Of a stretch of 7,120 nt of DNA, positions 1 to 6,503 are shown one piece after another (within the stretch, counting starts at the first letter, position 1; every line of letters starts with the position of its first letter). The DNA is taken from NCBI GenBank assembly GCA_043758125.1, contig JAYVOC010000095.1, positions 1-7,120 on the forward strand. The letters are read 5' to 3'. Source of the stretch: JANXSD01 sp043758125 (lineage in GTDB: Bacteria > Bacteroidota > Bacteroidia > AKYH767-A > OLB10). The position numbers were made by a program, and so were the translations under genes. A model generated the notes under the pieces. It ran no database searches. It was not told where the DNA came from and was given only the letters and a program-made list of their open reading frames with translations.

Positions 1-405
1 ATGCCAATATTAAGAATTTACTACCATCAACTAACTTCTCAATATATTTGTTTTACTAATTTAGAGGCACCCGTAAATGCAAATTACGAGGAAACAATGA
101 AATCAATTTTCAATGGTTGTGTTGTTACTACAGGAATTAGTCACGTGTATAATAATTCAATGTTGAGTCTTACGCCAAATCCTTCAAATGGAATTTTTAC
201 TTTAAAAACAAATACCTTAAATGGAGAACTGGCCGATGTTGAAGTATACGATGCACTTGGAAATATCGTTTTATCTCAAAGAGAAATTCTCAACGATCAA
301 AACGGAATTGTTATTAATATGACAGGAATGCAAGAAGGAGTTTATTTATTACAAGTAAAAACTAAAAATCTTACTGTAACTCAAAAGCTAATGTTGATGA
401 AATAA
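1..405 (+). CDS. T9SS type A sorting-domain protein, C-terminal fragment
   Basis: This is the 3' end of a gene that probably begins before the window; the ATG at position 1 only coincides with the edge. Residues about 55-134 match the Por_Secre_tail/type A C-terminal domain of the type IX secretion system: LTPNPSNGIFTLKT (57-70), then VEVYDALGNIV (80-90), then GVYLLQVKT (113-121), ending TQKLMLMK. In this family the domain is recognised at the outer membrane, removed, and the cargo is released or anchored on the cell surface. The cargo domain is not in the window, so the activity is unknown. Residues 1-17 read poorly, while frame 3 over 3-53 looks like the end of a fibronectin type III domain, so a frameshift near 51-54 is possible. 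The TAA stop is at 403-405. The domain call is secure; the N-terminal part is not. Confidence 0.85.
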   Translation: MPILRIYYHQLTSQYICFTNLEAPVNANYEETMKSIFNGCVVTTGISHVYNNSMLSLTPNPSNGIFTLKTNTLNGELADVEVYDALGNIVLSQREILNDQNGIVINMTGMQEGVYLLQVKTKNLTVTQKLMLMK

Positions 406-432
406 AAATAATCCAAGTTAATATACTTTAAG

Positions 433-478
433 AACGCAACTTAAAAATTTTGGTTTACTTTAGCGTTACAACTTAAAA
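433..478. repeat. Short direct repeat and inverted repeat before the membrane-protein gene
   Basis: CAACTTAAAA occurs at 437-446 and again at 469-478, 32 nt apart, in the gap between the T9SS gene and the membrane-protein gene. AACGC at 433-437 and GCGTT at 463-467 form a 5-bp inverted repeat around the spacer. The second direct copy ends 9 nt before the ATG at 488. This could be a regulator site or chance in AT-rich DNA. TACTTTAG at 456-463 is one mismatch from the Bacteroidota -7 box TAnnTTTG but has no convincing -33 element. Confidence 0.3.
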
Positions 479-487
479 TTAGAAAAA

Positions 488-2269
488 ATGATGGGATATT
501 TTGAAGTTTTCTTTTTAGGGTTTTTATTTTTTACATTCCCTGGTATCTTATTTATAAAATCATTACAGCAAATTAATTCGCTGTCAAAATTAATTGCTAC
601 AATTTTTCTCTCTTTAGGATTTTGGGTTTGTATGTCATCCTATTTTTCGTTTGCGAACCTTCCATTAAATTATACTTCACTCGTTCTTCAAATTATATTT
701 GTTGGTTATTTTGTTAAATATGAATTGAATCAAACTGTTAAGTGGTTTCGAAAGTCGAAATTGAATGGAAAAGTTAAAAAAATTCCAATTCATTATTTTA
801 TTTTATTATTTTCTTGTTTAATGTTTTGCTTTCCCTACCTATTCATTGTAATACCTCCAGGTTGTGACACATCTATGCATGGTTATATAACTAGGTTAAT
901 AATAAATAGCAATGGATTACCACATTCATATTATCCAATACTACCTGTTGATTATTTCGGGAGTTATAGTGCCGGATATCATATTATAACTGCATTAGTT
1001 TGTGGAGTCAATGTTACTTATTTACGTTACGCTATTAATTTTATAAGTATTATCGTTTATCCTCTCACTTTATTAGCTTTTGTTTTCTTTTTAAAGATTT
1101 TTTTTTCAGAGAAAACTGCAACCTACCTAGGCATTATCTCTTTTGGGATAAATACAACTATACAAGGAGCAATTGAATGGGGGGGAGGTCCTACTGTATT
1201 ATCATTTGGGTTTTGTTTGTTCAGCGTTGGAATTGTTGTTTTAGCAATTCGAAATAAATTGAATAAAGTTTTTTATGTTTCGGCATTTTCTATTGCATCA
1301 ATCCCATTAATTCATGCGATTCCAGCAATTGCTTTTTTCTATATTTCACTTCCTGGTTACTTTTTCTTACTTTTTATAAATAGAGAGAGAATAACATGGA
1401 TTATATCGAATTCCTTGATACTTGCCCTTTTTATTGTATTGTTACTGCTTCCTTTTATATTGCAATTTAAAAGCGAAAATTCTTTCGAACTTTTATTAAT
1501 GATTAAAAACTGGCAAAATGAAATGATGGGTAACCACTTAACAAATGATTTTCTCAAGAATGTATTTGTAACGATTGATCAAATTAAATATAGAATTGGA
1601 GATCCTCTAACTATCATTGCAGGCATTTCTATTGTTGTTATGTTGATTTTTCGAAAATTATTTGAAGTTTTTTACATTACATTATTTTTGCTTTTAATTA
1701 GTGCTTTAATATTTAATTACGGATATTGGGTTTTACCGTTTTCTGAGATATTATACCCTGAAAGAGTTGTGTATTTTGCAATAATTTGCGTTTCACTTTA
1801 TATTGGGCATCTTTTGAAAATTTTAGAAGATAAAAAGTATTCAATAATTTTCTCAAAATCCAAATTCTTAATTTATAATCTTACTGTATCTATTTGTTTA
1901 TTCATTGGAATGCTTAAAATATATACGACTTTTATTTTGAGCATAAAAAACAACCAGGTTCATTGTACAAGTTTAACTTTTGATTCATTTGAATGGTTAA
2001 ATAATCATACAGAAAAGAATGCAATAATTGAATCTTCTTATCAGGATGTTGGCATGTGGATTCCTACATTTACAAATAGAGCAACTACAGGGGCACACAT
2101 TCATTTTATTCATATTGTTAAGCATATTAAAGATAGTTTAAATGGTGCAAAAGCACCACGTTATATTTTCATAACAAATAATGACAAAAAACTAAACAAG
2201 GAAATATTGACCAATATTTCAACAAGAACAAAAGTGTTTGCAAACAATGAAATAGAGATTTATCATTAA
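488..2269 (+). CDS. Polytopic membrane protein, GT-C glycosyltransferase-like (DUF6541-like)
   Basis: This 593-residue protein has about 13-15 hydrophobic segments, roughly at 5-25, 35-55, 63-80, 101-123, 166-204, 213-254, 262-298, 304-325, 374-410, 427-443 and 459-483 (some hold two helices). A soluble C-terminal part of about 100 residues follows. The layout fits GT-C enzymes, which use lipid-linked sugars on the outer face of the inner membrane. The first large loop carries GCDTSMHGYITRLI (125-138; D127 and H131), then GLPHSYYP (143-150) and YSAGYH (160-165). D127 would be the catalytic or metal-binding acid if the assignment is right. Other candidate motifs are WGGGP (231-235), H276 and PERVVYF (424-430). 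The C-terminal segment FEWLNNHT...GMWIPTFTNRATTG (501-535) resembles the tail of DUF6541-like proteins. The start ATG 488 follows an A-rich stretch, normal for Bacteroidota; ATG 491 is an alternative. The gene contains a T9 tract (1098-1106) and a G7 tract (1179-1185). Donor and acceptor are unknown, and the family call is by motif only. Confidence 0.75.
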   Translation: MMGYFEVFFLGFLFFTFPGILFIKSLQQINSLSKLIATIFLSLGFWVCMSSYFSFANLPLNYTSLVLQIIFVGYFVKYELNQTVKWFRKSKLNGKVKKIPIHYFILLFSCLMFCFPYLFIVIPPGCDTSMHGYITRLIINSNGLPHSYYPILPVDYFGSYSAGYHIITALVCGVNVTYLRYAINFISIIVYPLTLLAFVFFLKIFFSEKTATYLGIISFGINTTIQGAIEWGGGPTVLSFGFCLFSVGIVVLAIRNKLNKVFYVSAFSIASIPLIHAIPAIAFFYISLPGYFFLLFINRERITWIISNSLILALFIVLLLLPFILQFKSENSFELLLMIKNWQNEMMGNHLTNDFLKNVFVTIDQIKYRIGDPLTIIAGISIVVMLIFRKLFEVFYITLFLLLISALIFNYGYWVLPFSEILYPERVVYFAIICVSLYIGHLLKILEDKKYSIIFSKSKFLIYNLTVSICLFIGMLKIYTTFILSIKNNQVHCTSLTFDSFEWLNNHTEKNAIIESSYQDVGMWIPTFTNRATTGAHIHFIHIVKHIKDSLNGAKAPRYIFITNNDKKLNKEILTNISTRTKVFANNEIEIYH

Positions 2270-2314
2270 ATTGGGGAGTATTTCCAATATTTTTATGCGC
2301 TAACGATTTTGAAA

Positions 2315-2332
2315 AATTACGATTTTGTAATT
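2315..2332 (-). terminator. Candidate weak terminator downstream of hutU
   Basis: AATTAC (2315-2320) and GTAATT (2327-2332) form a perfect 6-bp stem with a 6-nt loop. On the minus strand, reading out of hutU, the stem runs into a short T stretch (GTAATTTTTC). The stem is all A/T except one G-C pair, so it is weak. Confidence 0.3.
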
Positions 2333-2339
2333 GAATCAG

Positions 2340-2361
2340 AACTTCTAATCTTTTAGAGGTT
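2340..2361. terminator. Hairpin between convergent genes, possible bidirectional terminator
   Basis: AACTTCTAA (2340-2348) pairs with TTAGAGGTT (2353-2361) over 9 bp, one of them a G-T wobble, around the loop TCTT. It lies 70 nt after the membrane-protein stop and 23 nt after the hutU stop, where a shared terminator would be expected. Neither side has a long T tract, so it may act only as a transcript 3'-end barrier. Confidence 0.4.
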
Positions 2362-2384
2362 GCATACTGCTAAGTCTTAACTTA

Positions 2385-4064
2385 TCATTTCAATCTTTCT
2401 TTAATATCTAATCGATGTTTTCTCGCAGTATCTTTTGCAATATCATATCCAGCATCCGCATGACGAATAACTCCCATTGCAGGATCATTATGCAACACAC
2501 GTTTTATTCTTCGTGCTGCATCATCAGTACCATCAGCTACTATCACCATTCCCGAATGAATAGAATATCCCATTCCAACACCACCACCATGATGCAAGCT
2601 TACCCAACTTGCGCCACCAGCAGTATTTATCAATGCGTTTAATACTGGCCAATCAGCAACTGCATCTGATCCATCCAACATTGCTTCTGTTTCACGATTT
2701 GGACTTGCAACTGATCCAGTATCTAAATGATCACGACCAATTACAAGTGGTGCTTTTACTTTTCCTGTTCGTACTAATTCGTTGAATGCTATTCCTGCTT
2801 TCTCACGATCGCCTTGTCCTATCCAACAAATACGAGCAGGTAATCCTTGAAAGGCGATTCGCTCCTGTGCCATTTTTATCCAACGATGTAATCCAACATT
2901 ATCAGGAAAAAGTTTTAAAATTGCTTCATCGGTTACACGAATATCTTCTGGATCACCTGACAATGCTGCCCATCGAAAAGGTCCTTTTCCTTCACAAAAA
3001 AGTGGGCGAATATATGCTGGAACAAATCCTGGAAAATCGAATGCATTCGTAACACCATGTTCTAAAGCTCTTCCTCTTAAATTGTTTCCGTAATCAAAAG
3101 TTACAGCACCGCGTGATTGTAATTCAAGCATCAATCGTGTATGTTCGGCCATCGAATCATAACTCATCTCGATGTATTTTTTGGGATTTGATTCGCGCAA
3201 AACATTTCCTTCTGCCACTGATAACCCTTCTGGTAAATATCCAATTAGAGGATCATGTGCTGATGTTTGATCTGTTAATACATCAGGTATAATATTGCGT
3301 TCAATCAGTCGATTTAATAATTGCACCGCAGTACAAATAACTCCGATAGATTTATTTTCTTTTCGTTCTTTCAACAACAAAGCATGATCAATGGCTTTGT
3401 CAATATCACGTTCAATGAAATCTAAATATTTTGTTTCGATACGTTTCTGTGCTCGCCATTCTTCTACTTCTGCTGCTAAACAAACGCCATCTGCCATCGT
3501 AATTGCAAGAGGTTGCGCACCACCCATGCCGCCTAACCCAGCTGTAACACAAAGTCGACCTTTTAATGAACCATTAAAATGTTTATCAGCAACAGCATTA
3601 AACGTTTCATAAGTTCCTTGAACGATTCCTTGTGAACCAATATAAATCCATGATCCCGCAGTCATCTGTCCGTACATCATCAATCCTTTTTTCTCCAACT
3701 CGTCAAAATGTTCCCACGTCGCCCACTTTGGAACTAACATCGAATTACTGATAATAACTCTTGGTGCATCCTTATGTGTTGGTAAAATCGCAACAGGTTT
3801 CCCACTCTGAACAACCAATGTTTCATCCTCATTTAAATCGCGCAATGCTTTTACAATTAAGTGAAATGATTCAACATCACGAGCAGCCTTTCCTCTTCCT
3901 CCGTAAACTATTAAATCTTCGGGACGTTCAGCAACATCAGGATCAAGATTATTGTGCAACATTCTAAGGGCCGCTTCTTGCACCCATCCTTTACAGGAGA
4001 TTTTATTTCCGGTTGGTGTGACGCTTGTACTAAGATCTAACTTTTTGTTTATGAAAGTATTCAT
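2385..4064 (-). CDS. hutU: Urocanate hydratase (urocanase)
   Basis: Urocanase (EC 4.2.1.49) is the second enzyme of histidine degradation. It hydrates urocanate to 4-imidazolone-5-propionate in the cytosol using tightly bound NAD+ as an electrophile. The 559-residue length fits the short class of about 555-560 residues. Visible motifs are YGGRGKAARD (54-63), the NAD-binding glycine-rich GLGGMGG (176-182), FDYGNNLRG (323-331), FPGFVPAYIRPLFCEGKGPF (344-363) and the urocanase signature FQGLPARICWIGQGDR (405-420). C357 corresponds to the active-site region cysteine (Cys410 of the Pseudomonas putida enzyme). No motif is broken, so the gene looks functional. The start ATG 4064-4062 has no Shine-Dalgarno. 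It lies 49 nt after the stop of the DUF5522-type gene, suggesting one transcript. No other hut gene is visible, so the pathway must be completed elsewhere. Its GC content appears higher than that of its AT-rich neighbours. Confidence 0.98.
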   Translation of the reverse strand: MNTFINKKLDLSTSVTPTGNKISCKGWVQEAALRMLHNNLDPDVAERPEDLIVYGGRGKAARDVESFHLIVKALRDLNEDETLVVQSGKPVAILPTHKDAPRVIISNSMLVPKWATWEHFDELEKKGLMMYGQMTAGSWIYIGSQGIVQGTYETFNAVADKHFNGSLKGRLCVTAGLGGMGGAQPLAITMADGVCLAAEVEEWRAQKRIETKYLDFIERDIDKAIDHALLLKERKENKSIGVICTAVQLLNRLIERNIIPDVLTDQTSAHDPLIGYLPEGLSVAEGNVLRESNPKKYIEMSYDSMAEHTRLMLELQSRGAVTFDYGNNLRGRALEHGVTNAFDFPGFVPAYIRPLFCEGKGPFRWAALSGDPEDIRVTDEAILKLFPDNVGLHRWIKMAQERIAFQGLPARICWIGQGDREKAGIAFNELVRTGKVKAPLVIGRDHLDTGSVASPNRETEAMLDGSDAVADWPVLNALINTAGGASWVSLHHGGGVGMGYSIHSGMVIVADGTDDAARRIKRVLHNDPAMGVIRHADAGYDIAKDTARKHRLDIKERLK

Positions 4065-4113
4065 CGTGATATTATCTAAGAGTTCTTTTCGTTATTAAAA
4101 TATAGAAAAAATA

Positions 4114-4293
4114 TTATTCTGATTTCTTGGGAGTATCTAAATTTGGGGAATCTAATTTCTTTTTCCAAGGACAATGCCTGCAATTATTTTGACAACAATA
4201 TCCACGTTTTAAATGGTATTTCTCTGTAAAGACAATGTATCCTTCAACTGACAGGTAATAATCTTCTTTTTCAAATTTATCATAAAATGACAT
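4114..4293 (-). CDS. DUF5522-type small Cys-rich protein
   Basis: A 59-residue protein reads from ATG 4293-4291 to TAA at 4116-4114. Its core is GYIVFTEKYHLKRGYCC (18-34) followed by QNNCRHCPW (35-43). I recognise this as the DUF5522 family, small proteins of unknown function. Cysteines 33, 34, 38 and 41 make a CC-x3-C-x2-C cluster with H40 inside it, which could bind a metal; that is inference. The C-terminal tail is polar and low in complexity (KKKLDSPNLDTPKKSE). There is no signal peptide or membrane segment, so it is probably cytosolic. The stop is 49 nt before the hutU start on the same strand, so the two are probably co-transcribed from a promoter near 4298-4305. The ordinary codon pattern, family-like motif and clean start and stop support a real gene despite its size. 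No function can be assigned. Confidence 0.85.
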   Translation of the reverse strand: MSFYDKFEKEDYYLSVEGYIVFTEKYHLKRGYCCQNNCRHCPWKKKLDSPNLDTPKKSE

Positions 4294-4297
4294 ACTA

Positions 4298-4305
4298 CAA
4301 AGATC
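4298..4305 (-). promoter_or_regulatory. Candidate -7 box for the DUF5522-hutU transcript
   Basis: On the minus strand GATCTTTG ends 4 nt before the ATG at 4293. It differs from the Bacteroidota -7 consensus TAnnTTTG only in its first base. The placement mirrors the TATCTTTG box in front of the divergent PLP-enzyme gene. I find no TTG at the usual -33 distance. If used, transcription would start at or next to the ATG. Confidence 0.35.
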
Positions 4306-4421
4306 GTAAATTTTAAATGAAAATACTATTGGAGCAATATGCTAACTAGCCTACTAAAAATTGGAGTTGAAGTAATTTAACAATGACTTAATTTGGATTC
4401 TATAAGCCAATTGACAATCAT

Positions 4422-4429
4422 TATCTTTG
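4422..4429 (+). promoter_or_regulatory. Candidate Bacteroidota -7 box, PLP-enzyme gene
   Basis: TATCTTTG matches TAnnTTTG exactly and ends 4 nt before ATG 4434. The nearest upstream TTTG (4392-4395) leaves a 26-nt spacer, longer than the usual 19-21 or so, so the -33 element is doubtful. The box position predicts a transcript starting at about the A of the ATG, that is a leaderless mRNA. Confidence 0.5.
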
Positions 4430-4433
4430 CAAG

Positions 4434-5324
4434 ATGATTTTAAATTTGAATAAATTTGAACCAATTTTACATGAAATTTTTCATCCAATTTTTGATCAAC
4501 AAAAACTTACCTTAAAAGTTTTACGTTTAGATTTAATTGATCCGATTACAGGTGGAAATAAATGGTTTAAATTGAAATTCAATCTAGAGAAAGCAGAAAA
4601 GCTGGGTTGTAAAACCATTATCACCTTCGGTGGATCTTATTCCAATCATATTGCAGCCTTGGCAAGTGTTGCCGCTAAATTGGGATTCGAATCTGTTGGG
4701 ATTATAAGAGGTAAAGTACATGATGATAACCCAACATTGAAGCGTGCAAAACTTGAGGGTATGAAATTGATCGAATGCGAGTATGAAAAATATCGTGCTT
4801 ATCGAAATTCAGAGAATTGGAATGAATTACTAGAACAGTTCCCTAATTCGTTTGTAATTCCAGAAGGTGGATCAAATAATCTCGGCATTCAAGGTTGTCG
4901 GTTAATTGTTAAGATGATTCCTGAAAATACAACTTCTGTCTTTTTACCTGTAGGCACAGGAACAACAATGGCCGGATTAATTTTGGGTAGTGAAAACAAA
5001 TTTTTTGTAGAAGGTATTGCAGTAGTAAAAGCGAAAGATTATTTAAACAATAATATCGCTCGGATGATTAAAGAAGATTTGAAATCAATTCCGGAAAATT
5101 ATTTTCTTCATCACGATTTTACCTTTGGAGGTTATGCAAAATCCAATCCTAGTTTAAACTCTTTTCAAGAGGATTTTTATAGGGATCATAAAATACTAAT
5201 TGAACCAATTTATACCGGAAGAATGTTTTATGCAATTGTTGCGTTAGCAAATTCAGGATATTTTTCGAAAGGCGCATCAATCGTTGCAATCCATACTGGA
5301 GGAAATCAATACAATTTGAGCTAA
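4434..5324 (+). CDS. PLP-dependent enzyme, ACC deaminase/D-cysteine desulfhydrase family
   Basis: This 296-residue cytosolic enzyme belongs to the fold-type II PLP family (tryptophan synthase beta-like). Members deaminate 1-aminocyclopropane-1-carboxylate to 2-oxobutyrate and ammonia, or cleave D-cysteine to pyruvate, sulfide and ammonia. Visible motifs are TGGNKWFKLKFN (39-50), where K43 is the expected Schiff-base lysine; GGSYSNHIAALAS (66-78), the substrate-carboxylate loop; PEGGSNNLGIQG (143-154); the phosphate-binding VGTGTTMAG (173-181); EPIYTGRM (257-264); and HTGGNQ (287-292) near the C terminus. The sequence runs through all expected blocks and is slightly shorter than typical ACC deaminases (about 330-340 residues). 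The substrate cannot be set from sequence: the C-terminal HTGGNQYNLS differs from the ending I recall for plant-associated ACC deaminases and fits the broader family better. The start ATG 4434 lies 4 nt after a -7 box. The gene is divergent from DUF5522-hutU and is followed by its own promoter-like box before the next gene, so it is probably a single-gene transcript. Confidence 0.9.
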   Translation: MILNLNKFEPILHEIFHPIFDQQKLTLKVLRLDLIDPITGGNKWFKLKFNLEKAEKLGCKTIITFGGSYSNHIAALASVAAKLGFESVGIIRGKVHDDNPTLKRAKLEGMKLIECEYEKYRAYRNSENWNELLEQFPNSFVIPEGGSNNLGIQGCRLIVKMIPENTTSVFLPVGTGTTMAGLILGSENKFFVEGIAVVKAKDYLNNNIARMIKEDLKSIPENYFLHHDFTFGGYAKSNPSLNSFQEDFYRDHKILIEPIYTGRMFYAIVALANSGYFSKGASIVAIHTGGNQYNLS

Positions 5325-5380
5325 CAGTGGTTTGTTAATAGAGGTTCAACATTACGGAAATAATTTTGCTCCATTGTTCC

Positions 5381-5388
5381 TACATTTG
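5381..5388 (+). promoter_or_regulatory. Candidate -7 box for the glucosaminidase gene
   Basis: TACATTTG matches TAnnTTTG exactly and ends 12 nt before ATG 5401. A TTTG at 5365-5368 is too close to be the -33 element. The position supports 5401, not the later TTG or ATG codons, as the ancestral translation start. Confidence 0.45.
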
Positions 5389-5400
5389 TAAAGACTAAAA

Positions 5401-5442
5401 ATGATGAATAAGAATCTACTATTATAGTTTGCGATATATCTT
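5401..5442 (+). pseudogene. Signal-peptide 5' end of the glucosaminidase gene, interrupted by TAG
   Basis: From ATG 5401 the frame reads MMNKNLLL, then TAG at 5425-5427, then FAIYLLCGFNTNGKAQA continuing without shift into the glucosaminidase. Without the stop this is a textbook Sec signal peptide: a basic N-region (MNKN), a hydrophobic core (LLLxFAIYLL) and an AQA signal peptidase I site before KGDR. A promoter-like box lies just upstream. The stop is therefore either a real nonsense mutation or a sequencing or assembly error. Normal reading would resume if the codon differed by one base. TAG also ends this same gene at 6397-6399, which argues against general recoding of amber. Confidence 0.7.
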
Positions 5443-6399
5443 TTGTGCGGTTTTAATACAAACGGAAAGGCACAAGCTAAAGGAGATAGGATGACTCCTG
5501 AAGAGTACATTGCTTTATTTAAAGATGCAGCATTGACGGATATGTCTAGAACTGGAGTTCCTGCAAGTATTACAATGGCGCAAGGAATGTATGAATCAGA
5601 TTATGGAAATAGTCCTCTAGCTTTAAACGCAAATAATCATTTTGGAATTAAGTGCCATGTTGAGTGGGATGGCGCTACCTATCATCAAGATGATGATGCA
5701 GCGGATGAATGTTTTCGTAAATATAAAAATGTTCAAGAATCTTATGATGATCATTCCATCTTTTTAAGAAGTCGTGAACGTTATAAAACGCTTTTCAATC
5801 TTGATATTACAGATTACAAAGGGTGGGCAAGAGGGTTGAAGAAAGCAGGCTATGCAACGAATCCTCAGTATGCTCAAAAATTAATCGACTTAATTGAAAG
5901 ATATAATCTGAGTGATTTGGATAAGCAAGGAACAAAAATACCAGTTCAGATTGCAGAGTTAAAAAAATCGCCTACAACTATTTCGCACAATGAAACTAGT
6001 GTTAATGAGAAACCATTAATAGGTAAATCCCAATCAACATTTACTAGTATAAATACCGTCAACAATGTCCCTTTTGTTCGCGCCCGTAAGGGCGACACTT
6101 GGCTAAAACTTACCAGAGAAAATAATCTGGAGTTGTGGCAAATTCTTTCTTACAACGACGCAGATAAAAATGCAATGTTGCATGATGGTGAATTAGTATT
6201 TTTGAAAATTAAAAAGAATAAAAGCAATATTGAGAAACATGTAGTTAAAGATGGCGAAACAATGCGCTCCATTGCACAACTTTATGGAATCAAATTGAAG
6301 AAACTTTATCGGATGAATCGCATTGCATCAGACAGCCAAGCAAAGCCTGGTGACGTATTATACCTCAACAAAAGTTTGTTATTTGGTTTGCCATTATAG
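5443..6399 (+). CDS. GH73-type glucosaminidase with two LysM domains (5' end disrupted)
   Basis: This is a peptidoglycan hydrolase, expected to cut N-acetylglucosaminyl bonds in the cell wall. Residues count from the TTG at 5443 (318 aa). The glucosaminidase domain spans about 17-155: MTPEEYIALFKD, then VPASITMAQGMYESDYGNSP (39-58), with E51 the expected catalytic acid, then NNHFGIKCH (64-72), LRSRERY (108-114) and AGYATNPQYAQKLI (135-148). A polar linker follows at about 160-208. A degenerate LysM lies at about 211-256, and a clearer one at 264-308 (HVVKDGETMRSIAQLYGI, ending KPGDVLYL). The TTG start gives no signal peptide. The next in-frame ATG, 5491, has AAAGGAG at 5479-5485 with 5-nt spacing and would give 302 residues, but that stretch also encodes the signal-peptide cleavage region. 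The true start was most likely ATG 5401, now followed by TAG at 5425. As read, the enzyme would stay in the cytosol, away from its substrate. The stop is TAG 6397-6399. Confidence 0.85.
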   Translation: MCGFNTNGKAQAKGDRMTPEEYIALFKDAALTDMSRTGVPASITMAQGMYESDYGNSPLALNANNHFGIKCHVEWDGATYHQDDDAADECFRKYKNVQESYDDHSIFLRSRERYKTLFNLDITDYKGWARGLKKAGYATNPQYAQKLIDLIERYNLSDLDKQGTKIPVQIAELKKSPTTISHNETSVNEKPLIGKSQSTFTSINTVNNVPFVRARKGDTWLKLTRENNLELWQILSYNDADKNAMLHDGELVFLKIKKNKSNIEKHVVKDGETMRSIAQLYGIKLKKLYRMNRIASDSQAKPGDVLYLNKSLLFGLPL

Positions 6400-6447
6400 G
6401 TTCCTTTTTTTTCCTGATAGATACAAACTTTTCTAGACAATGAGAAT

Positions 6448-6475
6448 TCATTTCGACCCTGACGGGGTCGAATAA
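6448..6475. repeat. Palindromic repeat, copy 1
   Basis: TTCGACCC (6452-6459) and GGGTCGAA (6465-6472) form a perfect 8-bp stem around the loop TGACG. The flanks TCAT before and TAA after are shared with copy 2. The stem is GC-rich compared with its surroundings. It may act as a terminator of the glucosaminidase transcript, a transcript-protecting hairpin, or a REP-like dispersed element. Confidence 0.75.
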
Positions 6476-6503
6476 AAGTTATAGTTTTCAATAATCTCCC
6501 TTA

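Noticed and set aside
1357..1557. Minus-strand 66-residue frame inside the membrane-protein gene
   Set aside because: It is antisense to a membrane protein with continuous hydrophobic segments and has no independent support.
2415..3967. Several plus-strand frames of 68-88 residues inside hutU
   Set aside because: They lie antisense to a fully conserved urocanase, have Ser/His/Gln-rich shadow compositions and match no family I know.
4065..4113. A separate promoter directly in front of hutU
   Set aside because: I see no exact TAnnTTTG with a spaced TTG in the 49-nt gap; a TATATTTT-like match farther out is no better than AT-rich background.
5425..5427. Amber recoding (readthrough of TAG) as a general feature of the organism
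   Set aside because: The same gene terminates at TAG 6397-6399 with no extended domain beyond (TGA follows within a few codons). A local mutation or error is simpler.
6306..6491. Minus-strand 61-residue frame over the end of the glucosaminidase
   Set aside because: It overlaps the conserved LysM coding region and one palindrome, and has no recognisable domain or promoter.
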